A DNA stretch of 12,752 nt from an uncultured Clostridia bacterium. GTDB taxonomy: Bacteria; Bacillota; Clostridia; Oscillospirales; Acutalibacteraceae. Shown piece after piece: positions 5,749 through 12,019 of this stretch (within the stretch, counting starts at the first letter, position 1; each line of letters starts with the position of its first letter). Below the pieces are notes generated by a model, which saw nothing but the letters and a program-made list of their open reading frames with translations, searched no databases and was not told where the DNA came from. The translations under genes and the position numbers were made by a program. Where the stretch lies: NCBI GenBank assembly GCA_945875045.1, contig CAMCIX010000012.1, forward strand, positions 1 to 12,752, written 5' to 3'.

Positions 5749-6228
5749 ATGGCTTTAATACATTGCCCGAATTGCGGAAAACTTATTAGCGACATGGCAA
5801 CACTATGCCCAAACTGTAACAGCCAAAACGGTGATCCATCTGCAAACGACGCAGTAACCTGTTCTGAATGCGGAAATAAGTACAGCAAAGAACAAAATTT
5901 CTGTCCGGCTTGCGGTTGTCCCAATAACTCAAATCTCCCAAAAAAGAAGAAGCATAAAGGTATTGTCATTGCAGCAATTATTCTAACTATCGTTTTAGCA
6001 ATCGGATTGTTCGGTGCATTTGTGAGCAATAAAAGCAGCGCAACGGTTTATTATGACAATTTAGAAACCGTCACCTATAAAATGCTTGACGGTGCAGCAA
6101 AAGCAGAAACCGCAGGAAATCTTATCAAGAGTGTATGGTACAATGCAATTTATGAGGAAAGGGATGCAGAAACAGATAAATACACTTTAAAAAACGGCAA
6201 ATTCGTTGATGATTTTAATGACGCCCTA
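5749..6228 (+). pseudogene. Double zinc-ribbon membrane protein, C-terminally truncated by integrase DNA
   Basis: Two zinc ribbons are formed by C6/C9/C20/C23 and C38/C41/C52/C55, followed by a K-K-K-K-H-K basic stop and one membrane segment at about 71-92. The domain after it starts A-T-V-Y-Y-D-N-L and runs to F-N-D-A-L at about 156-160. Then the reading frame enters the antisense strand of the integrase gene and continues to 6381 with nonsense residues, so the last 50 residues are not native. The native domain should continue. The open frame can be read from TTG 5743, but ATG 5749 has AAGGAG 9 nt upstream and is the better start. It is the third gene of the HNH operon. Zinc-ribbon plus single-TM proteins of this layout are common in Firmicutes and generally of unknown function. 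Confidence 0.8.
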
Positions 6229-6989
6229 CTGGATTTTGTTTTGGCAGAGTCCTGTGCGTACATTTTTGTTTTTCCGTCCACTTGCAACGATGTGACCGTG
6301 TGCCTTATGGTGATTGTGCCACGCTCAAAATCAATGGCGTCCCATTTCAGTCCGCAGACCTCGCCACGACGCAAGCCGTAGAAAGCGGCGACTAAAACAG
6401 GAAGTTCCAGCTTTGTCCCTTTGACTACTTCAAATAAATGTTGCAGTTCTTCCGCATCAAGGAATACAGGCTGATAATCGTTCTTTTTCGGGCGGTCTAC
6501 TTTCATTGCCACATTCTGCGTAACAAGGTCGGTTTTCATTGCGTATTTCAGCGCCTGATGAATAACAGCATGATAGTGAATAACCGAGTTTGGCTTGACC
6601 GTTTTCAGCTTTTCGGAATAGAATTGCTGAATGTGTCTTGCCTCCAAGCCCTGAAGCGTCACCGCTTTCTTTCGGAAATACGGCTCAATCACCGATTTTA
6701 CCATTTGCTCGTAAGAGCTGAATGTGGTTGCCTTAACACGCACCTTGACGATTTCCAACCATTCAAGCAGGTAGTCTGCAAACGGCATATCGGAAGCAAG
6801 CTCGCCGACTTCCTGCGGCGGCACGAATTCACTTCTGATTCGTGCAAGTTCGGCTTCGGCTTTGCGCTTGTTGCCCTTTTCGGGCAGTCCCGTGGAAAAG
6901 TATTTCACACGGCGTTTTCCGTTGTTGTTATAGTAGCTTAGCACTACATAATAAAAACCTTTTTTAACTTGTAGGTGTCCTGATACCAT
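6228..6989 (-). pseudogene. int: Tyrosine site-specific integrase, lacking the catalytic C-terminus
   Basis: Residues 1-50 are an AP2-like arm-binding domain (K-K-G-F-Y-Y-V-V, T-G-L), residues 68-165 the SAM-like core-binding domain, and the catalytic domain starts near 175. The first catalytic arginine is R207 in Y-G-L-R-R-G-E-V-C-G-L-K-W, and the A-K-T-K-S-S-R strand with its lysine is at 249-255. From residue 256 the frame (open to 6150) runs through the antisense of the zinc-ribbon gene, so the H-x-x-R motif, the second His/Trp and the nucleophilic Tyr are all missing. Relatives are about 380-400 residues. It is therefore inactive as a recombinase. Start at ATG 6989 behind AAGGAG, with TATAAT at 7007-7012 upstream. 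It is of the conjugative-transposon/phage type. Confidence 0.9.
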
Positions 6990-7006
6990 TATTTTTAACT
7001 CCTTTC

Positions 7007-7012
7007 ATTATA
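7007..7012 (-). promoter_or_regulatory. -10 box of the integrase gene
   Basis: On the minus strand a perfect TATAAT lies 17 nt before the integrase ATG and just ahead of its AAGGAG, so the leader would be very short. No good -35 is seen at the expected distance: the site would fall inside the long palindrome at 7020-7071. Confidence 0.45.
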
Positions 7013-7019
7013 CATCACA

Positions 7020-7071
7020 GGAAAGACCTACACCGACAAGCTTATTATAGCTTGCCGGCATAGTTCTTTCC
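7020..7071 (-). repeat. 52-bp imperfect palindrome, strong hairpin on the minus-strand transcript
   Basis: Two 23-nt arms (7020-7042 and 7049-7071) flank a 6-nt TATTAT centre. At the DNA level 19 of 23 positions match. Read as minus-strand RNA, three of the four differences are G-U pairs, leaving one A-G mismatch. There is no T-run on either side, so it is not a standard terminator. It lies between the parB remnant and the integrase start and would overlap the -35 region of int. It could be an operator, a recombination or transfer site, or a structured leader. Confidence 0.75.
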
Positions 7072-7109
7072 ATTCTGCAAAAGTCACTCGCTATACACTT
7101 TGGTTCGAA

Positions 7110-7490
7110 TTAACGGGCGTCTCTGCTGCGTTCTCGTTGGCGTTTCAAAAGCTCCAATCCTTTTAGAATATCTCGCTTGATTTGCTCATCGCTGTAATTT
7201 TGCGGAAAGTATTTGCGAAGCTCATCACGAGGCAGCTTGATTTGTTCCTTTTGATTTGGTTTTTCTTCCGACAAAATAGCGTAAATAGCGTCGGCGGTAA
7301 GCAAGCCGTCCTGTGACATTTTCTTCAGTCTGATACTCTGTGCGTGTGACGGCGTGCAGTCATTCATATTGATTGCGTCAAGCAAAGTGAGCTGTTCATC
7401 ACGGTCAAGGTAGGAGATTTCTACCGCAGGGTTGAAAGCGATTTTATTATCATCTACCATTGAAAGCAGTTCGGGAATTAAGTAAGTTAT
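7110..7490 (-). pseudogene. parB: ParB-family partition protein, N-terminally truncated
   Basis: About 125 residues match the C-terminal half of ParB proteins found on conjugative elements and plasmids: L-I-P-E-L-L-x-M-V-D, then I-A-F-N-P-A-V-E-I-S-Y-L-D-R-D-E-Q, S-H-A-Q-S-I-R-L-K-K-M-S-Q-x-G, I-L-S-E-E-K-P-N-Q-K-E, and a Y-F-P-Q-N-Y-x tail. The N-terminal ParB/sulfiredoxin-like CTP-binding domain and the HTH that should precede it are absent, because beyond about 7490 the sequence belongs to another gene. The ATG that opens the frame at 7496 has no RBS and is probably accidental. ParB binds centromere-like sites and acts with ParA in segregation; this remnant cannot. Confidence 0.8.
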
Positions 7491-7496
7491 GTTCAT

Positions 7497-8170
7497 CTTC
7501 GCTGTTTATTGATCATCGCAATGAAATAGTGGTTGGTAACTTTTCGGTTTTTGAAGATATGGATTTGTCAGAAACCGAAGCCGAAATGCTCCAAAGGTAT
7601 AGAGAAGCCTATGATATCTTGGGTGAAGAACTTGCTTTTGAGTGTGTTACTTCAACTGAAAATGTGATTCCGATAATTGAAATGTTTGTAGATTATCAAA
7701 GTCGCATCAAAAAACATATTGAGATTTGGAGAATGGCAAACGCTCTTCCAAACACACGCAAGAACAATAAGGCGTTAGGGTACATCAATGCTTTTACTTT
7801 GGATGAAAATGAGCGGTCTGTTTTGAAAGGTCTGTGTGAGTCTGAAGAAACATCCTTGCTTTCGATGGCAGAAACCGATAAGGTCGATGATCTCTCAACA
7901 TACATTTTATTAAAGAAATTTTTTAAGTGGTGTGCATTTGATTTGGAAAAAGAAGTCAATGAATTGTTTGACAATTTATATTCCAATGAGCGAGTCCGCA
8001 AGGTTGTACAGTTAAGAGCAAGAAAAGAAACATTAGAGCAGATTGGCGGAACCCTTAGTGTTACAAGAGAAAGGGTTAGACAAATAGAAGCTAAAGCAAA
8101 AAAGCTGTTCTCTCGTCTCTATACACTCTACATTATACAGATTCGTATTGCTCCGCACATCGTACTTTAG
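7497..8170 (+). pseudogene. Sigma-70 region 4-type protein, 5'-truncated
   Basis: About 224 residues are read from the parB junction to the stop. The first part is helical and charged without a known motif. The end carries a sigma-70 region 4 HTH: R-K-E-T-L-E-Q-I-G-G-T-L-S-V-T-R-E-R-V-R-Q-I-E-A-K-A, the promoter -35-reading motif of housekeeping-type sigma factors. No start codon with an RBS exists in frame. The open frame that begins at 7460 uses 12 or so codons from the antisense of parB, so that start is artificial. Beyond region 4 the sequence changes to R-L-Y-T-L-Y-I-I and stops soon; it may also be altered there. It is probably the tail of a larger sigma-like regulator. Confidence 0.65.
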
Positions 8171-8189
8171 TGCAAATTTTTCAGCTCCA

Positions 8190-8222
8190 AAGAAAAAAGT
8201 GCCGCCCTTTCAGGTAGCACTT
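8190..8222 (-). terminator. Terminator of the sensor/response-regulator operon
   Basis: On the minus strand AAGTGC (8222-8217) pairs with GCACTT (8202-8197), with a 14-nt interior that can add inner pairs, and the stem runs into TTTT. It lies 17 nt after the response regulator stop and ends the minus-strand operon. Confidence 0.75.
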
Positions 8223-8238
8223 GCTATGTAAATTTTGA

Positions 8239-8862
8239 TTATTTATTGTTTATTACCAAGCCGCTTTCTCTTGCTCGGACAGCAAGCTCGGTGCGGTTTC
8301 TGAACCCTGTTTTTTCCCTCATACTCTGAATATGACTTTTTACTGTCCTCAAAGACATAAACAATTTTTCCGCAATAGCGGCGTCCGACTCACCTGCGAC
8401 CAATTCCCGAAGAACCTCAAGCTCACGGTCTGTAAGGTTTTCGCTGAAGGTGTCTCCCAGTTTAAGGGACGGGGTGGATTCGGGGAAAACCGTTTCTCCC
8501 GCCATTGTCCGATCCAAAACGGACAGGATTTGCTCTGCTTCGGAACTCTTATACCAAAAGCTGTCCACACCGACTTCGTGCGCCCTTTCAATAAAACTGC
8601 ACTCAGGCTGACTGGTAATAATAATTATCTTTGTGTCAGGAAAGCTCTTTTTGATTTTTTCGGCGGCGTCCAAGCCGCTTGCGTTCATAGCCGTACAGAC
8701 ATCCATCAAAATGACATCCACTTTATTGGTACGACAGCAGAACTCAGCCAACGCCGCACTTTCTACGGACTGAATATGGTTATACTTTTCGCTGGCGTTT
8801 ATGTATATTTCAAGAAGCTGTCTTGCCATAGGATCATCTTCAACAATCAGAACATTTATCAC
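8239..8862 (-). CDS. LuxR/NarL-type response regulator
   Basis: The product has 207 residues, normal for the family. The receiver domain (1-120) has the acidic pair D9/D10, the phosphoacceptor D54 in V-I-L-M-D-V, T83 in I-I-I-T-S and K105 in F-W-Y-K-S, so all switch residues are present. A linker precedes the LuxR HTH at about 142-203 (L-T-D-R-E-L-E-V-L-R, then A-I-A-E-K-L-F-M-S-L-R-T-V-K-S-H). It is expected to be phosphorylated by the adjacent histidine kinase and to bind target promoters as a dimer. It starts with GTG at 8862, sharing 4 nt (GTGA) with the kinase stop, with GAGGTGA upstream, so translation is coupled. It is the last gene of the operon. Its targets are unknown. Confidence 0.95.
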   Translation of the reverse strand: MINVLIVEDDPMARQLLEIYINASEKYNHIQSVESAALAEFCCRTNKVDVILMDVCTAMNASGLDAAEKIKKSFPDTKIIIITSQPECSFIERAHEVGVDSFWYKSSEAEQILSVLDRTMAGETVFPESTPSLKLGDTFSENLTDRELEVLRELVAGESDAAIAEKLFMSLRTVKSHIQSMREKTGFRNRTELAVRARESGLVINNK

Positions 8863-10142
8863 AGGATGTCACCTCTTTTCTTCAGTACGGTTAGTTTGAG
8901 AACAAATTCCGGCTGGTACAACACTTCCATTGACCCTCCGATTTGTTCTGTTTTTAGCCTGAGAGAGCCAAGACCGCCGCCCTCAACCGGTTTTTTGTGC
9001 GGCTTACTGCCGTCATTCGTAAACCAAACGGAATATGCTGTATTATCTTCCGAGAACGCAATACGCAGCGTTTTTGCATCGGCGTGCCGTACTGCATTGG
9101 TGAGCGCTTCTGTGGCGGCTTCAAAAAACAGTCGATTCGCATCCTCCTGCTTTGGCATCTGTCCGGTGATAAGCACTTCAATTCCGGCAGAGTGTGCAGC
9201 CTTCATAAGCATATCCAAAGGCTCGTCATTCTTCGGGCTTTCCGATTCCAAGCGAAGCATCGCTATATTACGCTTCAAAACATTAAGCAATTCTTGAGTA
9301 TTTTCACTCTCACCCTGTAAATAGCGGCGTGTCAAAAGCAATGCCTGCCCAAGCTCTCTGTGAATACGGGCTTTTGTTTCCAGACGCTCTTTTTCGCGCG
9401 TCAGCTCATCTACATTTTCGCCGTATTTACGCAGACGTTCATTCATAACAGAAAGCTCTGCGTTCTTTTCTTTCAGTTCTTCCGTCAGCTTGTTCAGCCT
9501 TGTTGTTTCCGCTGCCGTGAGCTGGGTAATACCGCCTAACACCTCACGGGCGAAAGTCCACACCGTCTGATCGGGCAAACGGAAGGTTGGGTTTTCACCC
9601 AGAGTCAGCCTTGTTACATCTGATTGTATTTCTCCGTCATTCAGGTTGTCCCAAAACGCATTGGCGTTCTGTAAATCTCTGCCGAATATTGTGTGGCTCA
9701 AATTGTTCATTCGGTGATTGATAAGCATCACCATACCGTTTTTGTAAGCAAAGCAAAGACCTGTGTTAAGCCAATCAAGACTTTCCTTTACCGACGAGCG
9801 AGTGATGGCGTTCTTTTCAAAATTTCTTTCCTTAATCACAATCGTCAAAAGTGTAGCAATGACAGCAAGCAGCAGTAAAATCGGAATTATTACCGGCAAT
9901 GCTGTAACGCTCTCAATAATCGGAGTTATATGCCAAGACGGATGAGCCGATTTTACCTGAGCTGCAAACAAAATCAGCATTGCTCCGCTGAGCAAAAAGC
10001 AAAGGGAAATAAGCAGCTTCGGCATCAGCTTTTTCCTGCTGAAAACACGAGGCAACAGGCAGACGCTGGAACAAACCGCAACAAAGGTTACGACAAGAAA
10101 GAATGACTTTACTGCATAATGCAAATCACAAAAGCCTATCAT
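8859..10142 (-). CDS. Membrane sensor histidine kinase
   Basis: The product has 427 residues. Three membrane segments lie at about 13-33, 42-62 and 82-103, followed by a PAS-like region (120-205) and a coiled coil (210-260). The dimerisation/phosphoacceptor helix has H261 in A-R-I-H-R-E-L-G-Q, of the type paired with LuxR-family regulators. The ATP-binding domain has its N box at 341-353 (E-A-A-T-E-A-L-T-N-A-V-R-H) and a G box at 388-392 (G-G-G-L-G), with the D-box region F-T-N-D-G at 374-378. It is therefore a complete kinase. It overlaps the upstream sensor by ATGA and the response regulator by GTGA. There is little extracellular sequence, so it probably senses within the membrane or receives its signal from the upstream partner. 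Confidence 0.93.
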   Translation of the reverse strand: MIGFCDLHYAVKSFFLVVTFVAVCSSVCLLPRVFSRKKLMPKLLISLCFLLSGAMLILFAAQVKSAHPSWHITPIIESVTALPVIIPILLLLAVIATLLTIVIKERNFEKNAITRSSVKESLDWLNTGLCFAYKNGMVMLINHRMNNLSHTIFGRDLQNANAFWDNLNDGEIQSDVTRLTLGENPTFRLPDQTVWTFAREVLGGITQLTAAETTRLNKLTEELKEKNAELSVMNERLRKYGENVDELTREKERLETKARIHRELGQALLLTRRYLQGESENTQELLNVLKRNIAMLRLESESPKNDEPLDMLMKAAHSAGIEVLITGQMPKQEDANRLFFEAATEALTNAVRHADAKTLRIAFSEDNTAYSVWFTNDGSKPHKKPVEGGGLGSLRLKTEQIGGSMEVLYQPEFVLKLTVLKKRGDIL

Positions 10143-11596
10143 CTGCCGTCACCTCCCTTGGAAAGAAGCAAAGTAACGGTTACATCCTCATCCTGAATGT
10201 CCCATTCAAACGTTCCGCAAGGGATAGACAACTCCGACAATGTATGCTCGGCAATGTCTTGACTACATCCTATCTGCAACCGCATTTTTATGAAGCCGTC
10301 TTTGCAGTCAAGATGTATCAGCATAGCGGTCGCGTCGTCAAGCAGTCTTTCGACGATATATTCATAAAAATCGAAAGCAACGACTGCGTGTTCCAACTTA
10401 AGTTCTCCGTCGCATTTACTGTCAAATGATGTGAAAACATCCCCAAGCCGCAAATTGTCAAGGGACTCTCTGATGCAGTATTCAAGCTCTATCGCAGGGA
10501 TAATATTGCCTTCCTCTCCCAGCATCAGGAGATTGCCACGCCTTTTGATATACGCACAAATCACGGATACCTTTGCAATCGTTCTTTTCGTTTGCTTTGG
10601 ATCGCTCTGGGCAAGTTTCAATAGTTCCTCTGCTTTTGCAAGCTGAACTGCAACTTCCTTGGCAATCCGGTCATACAAACGGCTCTTTTCCTCCGTTCTG
10701 GCACGGTCTTCCTTCAGCTCCAGCTCGGCTTTCAACAATTCGTTCTTTTCTCCGAGCCTTTCCTGCGTATCACGGAGTTCTTCTATCAGGTCGTTAATCT
10801 GTTTTACATCGTCCTGCCAAAGAACATGACCGCCGGTAATTGCTTTGCTGTGCAGTATGGTATCTCCCAAGTCAACAGGTTCGGCTTCGGCACTTCTCAT
10901 TACATCCTCGGTCAGTGGTGCCAATGTGCCTGAAACCATACAGGGCTGATAATCGGCGTCAACAATCTGTGCGGATACCGTTGAACTGCGGAACAGTTCG
11001 TAATAATTTGTATTAGACGGGATAAGACCGCTTTGGATTGCGCTTTCCAAAAGGGCAATAATCATTATGCAGTCAATCGCCGCCAAATCACCGCCGACAA
11101 TATGCATACAATACATAATCCAAAGGATTATGGAAATACCCAAAATGACTGCGGGGAGCTTTTGAAAGTGCTTGCTTCCGGGTACACGGCTCTTTTTGAT
11201 CAGCATGACCACAAAATATATGCCCAAGAGGATAAACCAAGCCATCGTAATATAATACAGAATATAGTATATGCAATCCGACTCGCAGTTTTCAAGTCCA
11301 TTCGGGAATGAAAAAACAAGCTGATGAAGATCGTTTGTAAAAACCGCTGTTACAAGAAATGTCGCAGGTATGTACATATATTTCAAGCTATTTGGCGTTT
11401 TATAGTTTTCCGCTTTTCCGATATGGTCAATAATGAACACACCCAAAAGAGGGACAAACACCATAGGAACATAATAGGAATACCATAGGTAACGCCCTAA
11501 ATGTGTTCCGTTTTGGGCAATAAACTCCCATTTGCAGGTTCTCAAAATAAGCCAAAATGCCAGCAGTATGCCAACCGCTATGAGATAATGTCGCAC
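10139..11596 (-). CDS. Multi-TM sensor with degenerate kinase domain (main part, after an in-frame TAG)
   Basis: 485 residues are read from a GTG directly after a TAG stop. About six membrane segments occur at 3-18, 37-56, 72-86, 110-134, 148-165 and 168-184. They resemble the N-terminal 7TM sensor region of Firmicute histidine kinases (W-Y-S-Y-Y-V-P-M, T-N-D-L-H-Q-L-V-F). A PAS-like piece (205-260) and a coiled coil (265-330) come next, with R-L-Y-D-R-I-A where a DHp helix would be, but no phosphoacceptor His there. The C-terminus (365-480) has a helix-strand pattern like an HATPase but lacks N- and G-box motifs. It looks like a pseudokinase sensor that partners the kinase downstream (ATGA overlap). 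The reading frame continues upstream through the TAG into 11597-11800, and the two together would make one 553-residue protein. Confidence 0.75.
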   Translation of the reverse strand: MRHYLIAVGILLAFWLILRTCKWEFIAQNGTHLGRYLWYSYYVPMVFVPLLGVFIIDHIGKAENYKTPNSLKYMYIPATFLVTAVFTNDLHQLVFSFPNGLENCESDCIYYILYYITMAWFILLGIYFVVMLIKKSRVPGSKHFQKLPAVILGISIILWIMYCMHIVGGDLAAIDCIMIIALLESAIQSGLIPSNTNYYELFRSSTVSAQIVDADYQPCMVSGTLAPLTEDVMRSAEAEPVDLGDTILHSKAITGGHVLWQDDVKQINDLIEELRDTQERLGEKNELLKAELELKEDRARTEEKSRLYDRIAKEVAVQLAKAEELLKLAQSDPKQTKRTIAKVSVICAYIKRRGNLLMLGEEGNIIPAIELEYCIRESLDNLRLGDVFTSFDSKCDGELKLEHAVVAFDFYEYIVERLLDDATAMLIHLDCKDGFIKMRLQIGCSQDIAEHTLSELSIPCGTFEWDIQDEDVTVTLLLSKGGDGR

Positions 11597-11800
11597 CTAT
11601 TTATTGATAATTCTTGTTCTGACAGACGAACACCACGCAATGACAAGGGAAATTTGAATAACGCTTCGTATCATTACCAAAAGCATTTTAAGAATTGGGT
11701 TATCAACTTCAGTATGGAACGCACGGGAATAATATGCGATTACAAGCAAAATAGCGACACCAATTGTGTATAGTATCGTCTTTTTGTTCGTTTTTTCCAT
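11597..11800 (-). CDS. N-terminal 67 residues of the multi-TM sensor, ended by an in-frame amber codon
   Basis: A 67-residue product carries two membrane helices (about 9-24 and 33-54) and a basic end S-V-R-T-R-I-I-N-K. The frame stops at TAG (11599-11597), and the next codon in the same frame is the GTG used for the 485-residue product. In related sensors, the segment R-R-I-x-x-x-Q-V-R-R-Y-L appears continuous as I recall, with Gln where TAG stands, so CAG to TAG is the simplest explanation. The start ATG 11800 has AGGTGA just upstream; an in-frame ATG at 11848 lacks an RBS and lies in the leader hairpin. Alternatives are readthrough, or true two-chain expression by reinitiation at the abutting GTG. 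Confidence 0.7.
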   Translation of the reverse strand: MEKTNKKTILYTIGVAILLVIAYYSRAFHTEVDNPILKMLLVMIRSVIQISLVIAWCSSVRTRIINK

Positions 11801-11822
11801 TGCGTTCACCTCGCTTTTTCTT

Positions 11823-11865
11823 AAAAAATGCACTGCATTTCCGCACAAATTTTGTGCGGATGCAA
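11823..11865 (-). promoter_or_regulatory. Structured 5' leader, possible attenuator
   Basis: A 10-bp perfect stem with a 1-nt centre lies at 11840-11860 (TCCGCACAAA/TTTGTGCGGA). On the minus strand it is followed by AATGCAGTGCATT and six T. The ATGCA after the main stem can pair either with the TGCAT ahead of the stem, extending it with a 2-nt bulge, or with the TGCAT that directly precedes the T-run. Two exclusive folds before a T-run suggest transcription attenuation of the sensor operon. No known riboswitch is recognised. Confidence 0.45.
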
Positions 11866-11878
11866 AAATCCATTTTGT

Positions 11879-11907
11879 ATTATATCATATTTTCCGACGA
11901 ATTTCAA
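11879..11907 (-). promoter_or_regulatory. Promoter of the sensor/kinase/regulator operon
   Basis: On the minus strand TTGAAA (11907-11902), a 17-bp spacer and TATAAT (11884-11879), with TG one base before the -10 (extended -10). It lies about 80 bp upstream of the start at 11800. A transcript starting near 11872 would include the whole leader hairpin. Confidence 0.8.
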
Positions 11908-11927
11908 TCCGTCCCTTGTATTGGGAA

Positions 11928-11956
11928 TTGATTTTTTCAGCGTGACATGGTATACT
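11928..11956 (+). promoter_or_regulatory. Promoter of pepD
   Basis: TTGATT (11928-11933), 17 bp, TATACT (11951-11956) with TG one base before the -10. It is divergent from the sensor operon promoter, with 20 bp between the two -35 boxes. Confidence 0.75.
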
Positions 11957-12019
11957 ATTTTTAAGAACAAAACATTCGGTTCTCGTAATATATCAACAAA
12001 TAAATTCAAGGGGCAAATA

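Larger units (their letters stand above)
6226..7497. mobile_element. 1.27-kb internal fragment of an integrative/conjugative element
   Basis: The stretch contains the 5' part of an integrase, an intergenic palindrome and the 3' part of parB, all in one orientation. Both ends lie inside coding sequence. The left end cuts int and joins a zinc-ribbon gene; the right end cuts parB and joins a sigma-like gene. It has no terminal repeats that I can see, so it did not arrive as a complete transposon. It is a remnant left by deletions, or an assembly join. Confidence 0.6.

Noticed and set aside
6229..6381. C-terminal 50 residues of the zinc-ribbon frame as a real domain
   Set aside because: They are the antisense of integrase codons, including those for the conserved R-R-G-E region.
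7102..7126. Second copy of the tRNA-Ser attachment core (GGTTCGAAT ... CGTCTC)
   Set aside because: Nine bases match the T-loop, but the stem bases between do not, and the CGTCTC part is explained by parB codons for its Arg/Asp-rich C-terminus. No CCA or acceptor strand follows.
7460..7496. Annotated-looking start of the sigma-like frame (M-K-A-V-R-E-L)
   Set aside because: These codons are the antisense of parB, there is no RBS, and the start is a by-product of the junction.
8332..9297. 321-codon plus-strand frame opposite the response regulator and kinase
   Set aside because: It lies wholly antisense to two genes with complete family motifs, has no recognisable domain, and is a shadow frame.
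11597..11599. TAG as a genome-wide sense codon
   Set aside because: sfsA and hipA end in TAG at the expected family lengths or ends, so TAG works as a stop in this genome.
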